Shown here: positions 57,801-64,000 of the stretch, one piece after another | Layout of the letters: every line of letters begins with the position of its first letter | Numbering within the stretch: the stretch's first letter is position 1 | NCBI RefSeq assembly: GCF_004210375.1 | Contig: NC_134829.1 | Span: 26,242,034-26,306,033, forward strand | From: Tachypleus tridentatus | Taxonomy: Eukaryota > Arthropoda > Merostomata > Xiphosura > Limulidae | DNA: 64,000 bases | Direction of reading: 5' to 3' | The notes under the pieces: model-generated | What the model saw: the letters and a program-made list of their open reading frames with translations, nothing else | What the model was told of the DNA's origin: nothing | Databases searched by the model: none | Position numbers and translations under genes: made by a program

Positions 57801-59683
57801 ACTGTTTAAAAAGTGTTGTTTCTTTGTGAAAGCAGTGACTTGATTTATATCAATAAACTGTTTTATCCACAATTTTAACTATCTATTTACTGCTGTTGTG
57901 TAATTTTTCTCAAGAATCTGTGTTAATATTTATTAAATAATTGTAGTTTATATGCTGTATGTATTCTGTATTTTTAATATATCTTGAATTTAAATGAAGT
58001 AGAAGCATTTGGGAATTTCTTTAATTACCAACTTGTACATCATTTCTTTAATTACCAACTTGTACATCATTTCTTTAATTACCAACTTGTACATCATTTC
58101 TTTAATTACCAACTTGTACATCATTTCTTTAATTACCAACTTGTACATCATTTCTTTAATTACCAACTTGTACATCATTTCTTTTGTTGATTACTTAAGC
58201 TAATGCAACATAGCTCTGAAAAGATAACTGTAGCTGTTCAGTTAGTCATGATGGTTCTGCCCAGTTTTGAAGGTTGACAACTATTCCCCCACTGTCTGTG
58301 CTAGTTTTAACCAATTATAGTTGTTTCTTGAAATAAAGAAATGTGTATTTGCAGCATTATAACAGACATCGCTCATGATCTGAGTAACTGGTGCATATCA
58401 TTATTAAATATAGCTTTTTTTAATAAAACTGTTAAGGCCACTGATTTTCCTTGTTTATTGACAAAATTACATACAAGATTGACATAATATGATAATTTTT
58501 AGAGGGTTAAATTGCACTACAGAAGTATCAGATTTATAGAAAATGTCTTGTGATTCTTCTACTCATTTTTCAAAAATAATTCAGAATTGAGATTTATTCC
58601 GTAAGAGATTTTCATTTAATTTTATATATATATAATTTTGTTTAATCATGAATTTTGATCTTCCACTTTGAGTGAGCCTTAAATGAAAACTTTGATTTTT
58701 AAATTTTTGAATTTTTTCTCTAAGTATAATATGGAAGAAAGTTGAAATAGCTTTCAACAAAACAGTATTGCTAACTTAATATTAAAAACTTAAATTGTAT
58801 AAACATTAAACTAAAGGTAGGAAAGTTAATTGAAAGTAATTTTGCTGTTTGGTTCTGACTAAAAATCTTGTGTTGTGAGATAATATTTAGTACACAGGCA
58901 GTAACAACTAAGAAAAGAAAATATGCACTATATTTCTTATGGTAGGAAAAAAAATTATATATTTCTACATGTAATGTTGACAGTAACAATAAGGTTATTT
59001 TCTTTCAGTTACAACCCAGACTTAGAGTCAGATCCATATGGTGAAGATGGCTGTTTGTGGTCATTTAACTACTTTTTTTATAACAAAAGATTGAAAAGGA
59101 TTGTGTTCTTTACATGCAGAGCTGTGAGGTAATGTGTGAATATGTCTTAGTTGCTGTGGTTTAAAAACTCATTTTGTAATATTATGTGCTATGATATTTA
59201 TAGCTAAAGATGATTGGAAGGACATTGTTAGGAAAATACATGTTCAAAATTATATGTGGAAAAATATATTAAGCCTTATAGCTCAAGTATGTTTATTCTA
59301 ATGAAATTGCAATATAATAGATCAGTTTTAAGATTACTAAGTAACTACATATTTGTTAAGTGATTTCATTCAGAAAGGTTTAAAATTTTAAGTCCATAAT
59401 CTGATACATAAATAATTTTATATTTTTAATTGGCATTGGGGTTCTTTTATATTACTCTTTTTTTTTTTTTTTTTTCAATTGCCTGGAAGAAACTTGGATT
59501 ATTTGTTGTCAAAATTTGTCATTGTTAATGAGTGGTAGCAGTATATTTTTAGTTGAGAAGATATAACAACTTTTAATGTTTAACAGTTTGAACAGTGTGG
59601 AATACTGCAGTGCAGATAGTGCACTTACACAGAACTTCAGCTTGGAATTGGAGGAAGATAACACTGAACCAGGAACTGTGTAA
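39801..59683 (+). CDS. MAF1: Repressor of RNA polymerase III transcription MAF1 (six coding exons, span)
   Basis: Exons 39801-39883, 41352-41501, 52554-52716, 57654-57778, 59009-59128 and 59587-59683 join in frame to about 245 residues (human about 256). MAF1 is a conserved TOR-regulated nuclear/cytoplasmic protein that binds Pol III and TFIIIB and lowers tRNA and 5S synthesis. The N-terminal box is clear (MKLLES at 1, then [14 protein letters not shown] at 28-41), as are [11 protein letters not shown] (98-108), [26 protein letters not shown] and the [18 protein letters not shown] box (191-208). A serine/proline-rich segment (about 50-80) is where regulatory phosphorylation usually falls. All donors are GT and acceptors AG with matching phases. 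The tail is acidic, as usual. The stop TAA overlaps a strong donor sequence, so the last residues could differ. Confidence 0.95.
39884..41351. other. MAF1 intron 1
   Basis: 1.47 kb, phase 2, AT-rich, with no recognised repeat or coding motif. Confidence 0.6.
41352..41501 (+). CDS. MAF1: MAF1 exon 2
   Basis: Acceptor 'tatcag' ends at 41351; donor 'gtaagg' begins at 41502. Encodes [20 protein letters not shown] and the serine/proline-rich linker '[17 protein letters not shown]'. It ends two bases into an asparagine codon. Confidence 0.95.
41502..42578. other. MAF1 intron 2, 5' part
   Basis: AT-rich with short A runs near 41868 and 42150. No recognised element before the DIRS-like inverted repeat. 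Confidence 0.5.
42579..42720 (+). repeat. Left inverted terminal repeat of DIRS-like element
   Basis: Pairs with 46772-46916 on the opposite strand. The outer end is near 'CATTAGTTTTGTATGCTCC'. Confidence 0.65.
44540..45500 (+). pseudogene. DIRS-type tyrosine recombinase remnant
   Basis: The [18 protein letters not shown] block (44678-44735) is the clearest anchor. About 600 bp later '[20 protein letters not shown]' (about 45317-45378) resembles the 'CPVRALryYLdRT' block that precedes the catalytic C-terminal residues in DIRS recombinases. The C-terminal R/H/R/Y region could not be located. There are many stops. The assignment depends on recalled family patterns. Confidence 0.5.
46772..46916 (-). 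repeat. Right inverted terminal repeat of DIRS-like element
   Basis: Reverse complement of the left repeat, at about 70-75% identity. Confidence 0.65.
46917..49040. other. MAF1 intron 2, middle part
   Basis: No coding motif or SINE recognised. A GAATTGAATTTGAATCAA-like low-complexity patch occurs at about 46982-47140. Confidence 0.4.
49050..51170 (+). mobile_element. hAT-type DNA transposon remnant with BED finger
   Basis: A GC-richer leader (49050-49200) with a TATA-like 'GTATATATAG' at 49151-49160 precedes a decayed hAT transposase, sense-oriented in MAF1 intron 2. The ends could not be set: no convincing inverted terminal repeat or 8-bp target duplication was found, so both boundaries are approximate. 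Confidence 0.6.
49400..51110 (+). pseudogene. hAT transposase pseudogene (BED zinc finger to dimerisation domain)
   Basis: The N-terminal part has '[20 protein letters not shown]' and EKLVRKHS (about 49407-49490), the second half of a BED zinc finger. The middle has '[16 protein letters not shown]' (about 50020-50070), like the T/YDNAxNMvkA block, and '[15 protein letters not shown]' (about 50155-50200), like 'CxAHtLqL'. The C-terminal part has '[20 protein letters not shown]' followed by [10 protein letters not shown] (50970-51085), the hAT dimerisation domain. Numerous stops and frame changes are present. The order of blocks is right for a hAT transposase; the sub-family was not determined. 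It is distinct from the ZBED5-like remnant at 26030-27040. Confidence 0.75.
51171..52553. other. MAF1 intron 2, 3' part
   Basis: No gene or clear mobile element. A short GT run occurs at about 51995-52010. Confidence 0.45.
52554..52716 (+). CDS. MAF1: MAF1 exon 3
   Basis: Acceptor 'ttttcag' ends at 52553; donor 'gtaagt' begins at 52717. Encodes a short variable linker ([18 protein letters not shown]), then [15 protein letters not shown] and [14 protein letters not shown], the second conserved MAF1 box. Confidence 0.95.
52717..55966. other. MAF1 intron 3, 5' part
   Basis: No recognised domain, SINE or inverted repeat. Frames at 53513-53728 and 53768-53977 are hydrophobic and AT-driven and show no family features. 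Confidence 0.45.
55967..56150 (+). repeat. SINE1 copy, strongly diverged
   Basis: 'GGCCTGACATAATTTAGTGA', 'GGTGCTTGACTAGCAGTTTG', 'ACATGCTTACATTTTCAGCT', 'GGTCAATTCCACTATTTG' and 'GATGGATGCTGCTTACTG' follow the SINE1 order but with many changes. Confidence 0.55.
57027..57300 (+). repeat. SINE1 copy, best preserved, with target-site duplication
   Basis: A tRNA-derived SINE of about 274 bp in MAF1 intron 3. The head has Pol III boxes: an A-box-like TGGCCAAGTGG and a B box GGTTCAAATCC in 'GTGGGTTCAAATCCTGG'. The body has 'GTGACAGTCAATCCCACTAT', 'GTAAAAGAGTAGCCCAAGAG', 'GGTGGTGATGACTAGC' and 'GATAGCCCTCGAGTAA', ending in an A-rich tail. It is flanked by CATATAATATG (57016-57026) and CATACAATATG (57301-57311), an 11-bp duplication with one mismatch. 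Confidence 0.9.
57654..57778 (+). CDS. MAF1: MAF1 exon 4
   Basis: Acceptor 'ctttag' ends at 57653; donor 'gtaaaa' begins at 57779. Encodes [20 protein letters not shown], then [20 protein letters not shown] and Y. Confidence 0.95.
58014..58184 (+). repeat. 27-bp tandem repeat, six copies plus a partial
   Basis: Six consecutive identical 27-base units start at 58014, 58041, 58068, 58095, 58122 and 58149 (each begins ATTTCTTTAATTACCAACTT), followed by a 9-base partial. It lies in MAF1 intron 4. Because 27 is a multiple of three, open frames run through it on both strands; these are not genes. Confidence 0.97.
59009..59128 (+). CDS. MAF1: MAF1 exon 5
   Basis: Acceptor 'tttcag' ends at 59008; donor 'gtaatg' begins at 59129. 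Encodes the most conserved MAF1 block, [20 protein letters not shown] through [14 protein letters not shown]. Confidence 0.97.
59587..59683 (+). CDS. MAF1: MAF1 exon 6 (acidic tail and stop)
   Basis: Acceptor 'ttaacag' ends at 59586. Encodes [20 protein letters not shown], then [12 protein letters not shown] and TAA (59681-59683). The acidic tail is typical. GTAAGT at 59680-59685 overlaps the stop, so splicing at 59679 into a further exon is also possible. Confidence 0.8.
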
Positions 59684-59992
59684 GTGTAGTAGTAATGCTG
59701 TTGAAACTTTTATTTGGATTTTGCTATCTTTTGAAATGTTACTTTATAATTTTGAGAAAAAAAAAAGTTAACATAGTAACAGGTAGGTTTTTTACTTCTT
59801 ACAGTGATTGCTGTATTTCAATAATTTTTCAACAGTAGTTATAAGGCTGTTTTAATAAGCTCCTCATGAACCAGGGGGGGGAATGATATTTTTGTTAACA
59901 AAACAAAACTACCCAATACAGTTTTTCTTGATTTGAACTGAAATTTTTGTAACATTTTTATTGTCTAAAAAGAAGGCATTACCATGCTCTTT

Positions 59993-60500
59993 TATCATTG
60001 GGTTTGTGAAACATTATACAAAAGTGATAAGGTGACTGAAGTCTGTCAGTGCATCACAAGCTTATCAACCAAGCACAAGAAACATAGATGTCTCCAACTA
60101 CCATACAGAGGTGTTCAGGAACCATTTATAACCATCTTGGAAGGTACTGTGCAGCAACCTGACTACAATATTATACCTGTAGCTCCTTTCAAAATGTTCC
60201 TGCCTGCTCATTCTACTGTTGACTATAGTGATGTTTCAACATTTACTATTGAATTGAAGGTGACATCCTTCATATCTCAGTTGAAAGCTACAAATAAACA
60301 GGTGATAGCAGAAGTATAAACGATTGGCAGTTGCTTAATATGAATTTACTCTCAGCAGGTAGACCTTAGTACTAGCTAGTATGAAGTCTTGAGGATGTTG
60401 TATTTCACTTAAAAACGTATCAATGAAACAAAAACTTGTTTTGAAAAGATGTCCAAAACAACCATATTTTTTGTGAGTTTCCAGATTGAACTTTTAATAT
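59993..60500 (+). repeat. Dispersed repeat 'X', copy 2
   Basis: Aligns over about 500 bp with 24304-24840, in the same orientation. This copy keeps a 111-codon open frame (59984-60319), MLFYHWVCETLYKSDKVTEV and onward. No domain was recognised. It begins about 310 bp after the MAF1 stop, so it may lie in the 3' UTR or a downstream intron. Confidence 0.7.
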
Positions 60501-63500
60501 TTAACAAATTGCAGTGTAAGGACACCCCTTGACTCCTGAGGGACATGTTAATTAACTAAAAATACTCACTAAAGATTAAGTTAAGCTTATTTTAAAAATA
60601 CTGTGAGAAATGTTTACATGATTTTAAATATTGTGATATTGAATCCTTGCTAGAATTTCACTCATAAAAAAAATCTTAAGTCTGTATGAAACTATCAAAA
60701 GTTGAAAGTGGAATGATCTGTTTAATTGAACGCACAGTATAAAAATTAATTTTGAACATCAGTACGTTTAGTTAAATTAAGCTACACAAAGTTCATTTTC
60801 TTCCATAAGCACACAAGCAGTTATGAAAAATGACACCACACTAAATGTGACATTTCATCATTTTTTTGAGAATTACTGATGAATCAGTGATAACAATAAC
60901 TACCAAAAATTGATAATAGTCTTAACCAGTGTATATTTTTTCATGAATAGTAAAAAAGTATGAGGTTAATTATGAATGTACAAGTAAACGTAGGGATGGT
61001 TAATATCAATCCTTCCAAACCAATGCAAACAAGATAGTAGATTGTTGGGATTGCATTTATGTTATTCCTACATAACAGCACTAGCATTCAGTATAGTAGA
61101 TTATTAACAAACAAATGTTGGAATACTGATACAAAAATTCATAGCCAATGGATTTAATAAAGAAACTTTAATTAAAATTATTAAACTATCCTGTAACAAT
61201 TATAAGAATGTATTAAATAAAGAAATAAAAATTAGAGAAATGTTACTTATAATTTCCAATAACTATATTTAGTTATGAATAAGGTCATTTAAAAACTTGG
61301 CACAACTTTATGCAGATGTACACCATGCCTCGTACAAAGGCTTGTTTACAGCACGATAGTCACAGTAGAGTTAATAAATGGGTGGCAGTTGGAAGCTATG
61401 CAAGTTTATTTAGATAACTGGATGGAATATTTCATGCTAGTATAATTCATGTACTGTGCTGGCCATTAGTGCATTTCTACCATGTTGGGGGCTGGAATGC
61501 TAACTTCAAGAGGTAAGTTTTCAACTTGCTATCCCCCAAATGGTAGTATCTTATTTTCTTATTCTTATTTCAATTGTTTCTTTACTTTGGAGAGCAGTCA
61601 CCTTCCCTCAGCTGTCTGCAGGCAGTGAAGGGTGATATAGATGTGGGATGTTGTGGGCTAGAGCACCCACATCTTGCTCTCCTGATTTCTATTTCTATAT
61701 CTATTGCTACTTTTTTATTTCTTATGTGAGACTGGTGAATGGAAGTTAAGACTGATAGATGTTTTATCCCCAATGCAGTATGGGTACTACTTCCACAAAT
61801 GCCTCTATAACCTAGGGTACATTTTATAATCCCACATTATAGCTTGCATCCTGGGATCTTTTTAATTAGTACAGCATTTTTTGTTAAGTTTATTTTTGTT
61901 TTGGCTTGTTTTTTAAGTTATAAAAAACTAATATAATTAGTGAAAGGCTTAGATTTGCTGTTTTACACGCAGTCCTTCCTTTTGATTTTGTTTACTTGAA
62001 TTTTAGTGTTAATGTTATTTACTTCATCAATATTAATTTTCTCTAATATATGTATTTATTGCTATACATGCCATCCCTGACCTCTTGTTTGCATTGCTTT
62101 GAAAAGATTGACATCAGCCATCCCTTCATTAACTTCCTTTTTTTAAAAAGCTATTCTTGACTTGTTTGCTTTTTTTTCACTGCAGTAGTTCATTAGACAT
62201 TCTTATGTCAAGTTATATTTATAACCAAACTATAAATACAAAGAAATTCCAACTGTAATATTTATTTATCTATTGACTGGTAAATTCTGTTTCACCCTGT
62301 TCTGAAGCTTTTTAAAGGAATACAAGATTTATGTAAGAAATCTAACTTCAAAGGGTAATGATAACATCATTTATGCAAATAATTTAATTTACTATTTTTT
62401 AATTACTACTAGTTAATGATAATTATAAAATTGGATACTTCATTTGAAACTATGGCACCTCAGTGAAAGAAAAACAGGAAATTCAAACTTTTTGCTATGA
62501 TATTTACAGACATTCCCAGAACTGGTGGCAGAGTTATTATGTAGATATTGTTATAAAAGGAAACTGTAGTATTGTAAAGTTCTGATGACCTATTGAGGAG
62601 ACATTCAAAATACCATTTTGATGAACATTTCAAGCCATTCCTACTTAGGTATTATTACTGCCTTTCTGATTATGTGTAAACCTGGTTAATTTCTATTTTA
62701 TTGGAGTGTTTGAAACAACAAAAAATATCCTTTTCCTGTTTAAGCATGATCATACTGCTGTTAAAGTTGACTTATTGTACTGTTGAAAATTAAACTAAGT
62801 AATCATTTCAAAGAATCTCTAGCTAGATTGATTACTGTATCTGGAAAAATAGAAAATAGTTGTAACTCTGTGGACAGATTATTAGTGTTTAGTATGTTTG
62901 CATAGATAATCCTTTAGTAAGTTTTTTGTCTTGAATTCTAAAACACACAATTTTTGTAAAACATATAACAGTGTTTTATATTTATATTTTAGCACTGAAA
63001 TGAAGGAATCACACTGATTCTGTAATAATACCAGATTGACATCAACACACAAAGTAGTTCGGACACCTCTCAAATCAAGATGAAGCTAATGTCCAGAAAT
63101 GATACGGAGTATAATTGATTTCAGTATATGAAAGGATGGAATTGATACAAATACTGTCCATCCTGTTTTTAAGCTAGATTATATATTTAAGACTGTTTTA
63201 TTCTTTTCAGAAATATGGTTATAATTAACATGAATTTTGTTTTTCAGTTTTAAGTGCCTGATATTATAACTTGTATTATTAGAACGTGTTTTACGAAGTT
63301 AACAGTGTCAAATTATTTTTGTTCTTTTAAAGGTTTGTTTTAGAATTTTAACAGTTTCACATTATTCATTGCTACTAATTAATACATTTATAGTTACTTT
63401 AATATGAGTTAATTTTTTTAATGTAAAAATATTACTTTTTTTGTCTCCAATTCTTTATAGTTTGAAAGCCAAAATAACACTGTCTCAATTGTATGCTAAA

Positions 63501-63629
63501 TATTTAGAATTATTGTACTTTATACATATAAGTTCAAATTTATTTAAATAGTCACTGGATAAAATATAATATTAAATAAATAAAACAAAAGCTGCAAAGA
63601 TGGAAAAACTTTAAAAGTAAATAACACTT
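60501..63629. other. Gene-free stretch downstream of MAF1
   Basis: No exon-like frames apart from a possible alternative terminal MAF1 exon at 62993-63017. No SINE or transposase motif was recognised. Confidence 0.4.
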
Positions 63630-63775
63630 TTTAATTTAAAAATAACATTTTGGGCCTACACCCTTTATCAGGATGTAAATTATACAGTTATCAGTAGACC
63701 ACCAATATCTGTACATTTTATGTCCTGATAAAAAGGGTTCAGGCCCAACACATTGTATAATGCAAAATTAAAGTT
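63630..63775. mobile_element. Foldback element, about 146 bp
   Basis: The left arm 'TTTTGGGCCTACACCCTTTA' plus TCAGGATG pairs with the right arm 'CATCCTGA'-like sequence, given on the other strand as 'GTTGGGCCTGAACCCTTTTT' plus ATCAGGAC. The arms are about 50 bp, round a loop of about 40 bp (63685-63710). No coding content. Confidence 0.65.
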
Positions 63776-64000
63776 TTGTGTTAGAAATCATAAATTTCTT
63801 TAACCACATACATTTAATTGTGTTTAAGAAAATGTTTTCTGTAATATAAATGTTTAGGTTATAATGTGTGGTAATACACATGTACTTATCTCATTAAAAC
63901 AACAACAAAAATATGGCATTGTTGGTTGAACTTTTATATCACTATTCATGTCTAGTATTTATAAATATGAGAGTATAGTTTGTCAGTGTTTCAGTTTTGA

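Noticed and set aside
58014-58184. Regular short repeats resembling a CRISPR array
   Set aside because: The units are directly adjacent with no spacers, and the setting is a eukaryotic intron.
57984-58203. Open frames through the 27-bp repeat on both strands
   Set aside because: Any 27-bp unit free of stops gives these frames; the encoded periodic peptides have no support.
61480-61650. Possible repeat with GC-richer 'AACTTCAAGAGGTAAG' and 'CAGCTGTCTGCAGGCAGTG' segments
   Set aside because: It stands out by composition, but no second copy, inverted ends or family resemblance was found.

Overview
The window looks like nuclear DNA from an AT-rich, intron-rich, repeat-dense arthropod genome. 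A horseshoe crab (Xiphosura) is my leading guess. That guess rests on recalled resemblance of the tRNA-derived SINE seen in several copies here (best copy 57027-57300) and of the foldback repeat at 22986-23160; it was not checked against a database. No bacterial, organellar or viral genes are visible.

Three host genes can be read, all on the + strand. (1) An MPV17L2-like mitochondrial membrane protein lies in one uninterrupted exon at 8892-9491. (2) The spliceosomal core protein Sm D1 (SNRPD1) is split over four exons, 15768-15781, 27648-27724, 28547-28738 and 28973-29058. Its first coding exon is only 14 nt and intron 1 is about 11.9 kb. (3) MAF1, the repressor of RNA polymerase III, is split over six exons from 39801 to 59683, with an 11 kb second intron. 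Exon phases agree at every junction of both split genes.

Almost everything else is mobile DNA. 1.3-3.6 kb: decayed DIRS-type reverse transcriptase. 3.96-8.46 kb: a non-LTR retrotransposon (LINE A) with both ends and a 12-bp target-site duplication, inserted into a SINE. 11.9-12.5 kb: a 550-bp terminal-inverted-repeat element. SNRPD1 intron 1: a LINE RT fragment, a second member of the LINE A family (LINE B, 17.53-20.47 kb, with an 11-bp target-site duplication), a dead mariner (20.58-21.80 kb), a foldback element, another LINE RT fragment, an unclassified repeat and a hAT (ZBED5/FAM200-like) transposase remnant. 30-38.7 kb, between SNRPD1 and MAF1: two SINE families, a 56-bp tandem repeat and a 0.97-kb element with nearly identical 97-bp inverted ends. 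MAF1 intron 2: a DIRS-like element with inverted terminal repeats and a tyrosine-recombinase remnant (42.58-46.92 kb), and a BED-finger hAT (49.05-51.17 kb). MAF1 introns 3-4: two SINEs and a 27-bp tandem repeat. Downstream of MAF1: a second copy of the unclassified repeat and another foldback.

The genes are not obviously linked in function, although SNRPD1 and MAF1 both act in basic RNA metabolism. The most useful observations are structural. LINE A and LINE B share the same ends and each has a target-site duplication, but they carry complementary internal deletions: A lacks most of its RT domain and B lacks its endonuclease. The 14-nt first exon of SNRPD1 would be missed by most gene finders. 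The MAF1 stop codon overlaps a consensus splice donor. I see no clear sign of an undescribed multi-gene system; the novelty is mostly in the transposable elements.
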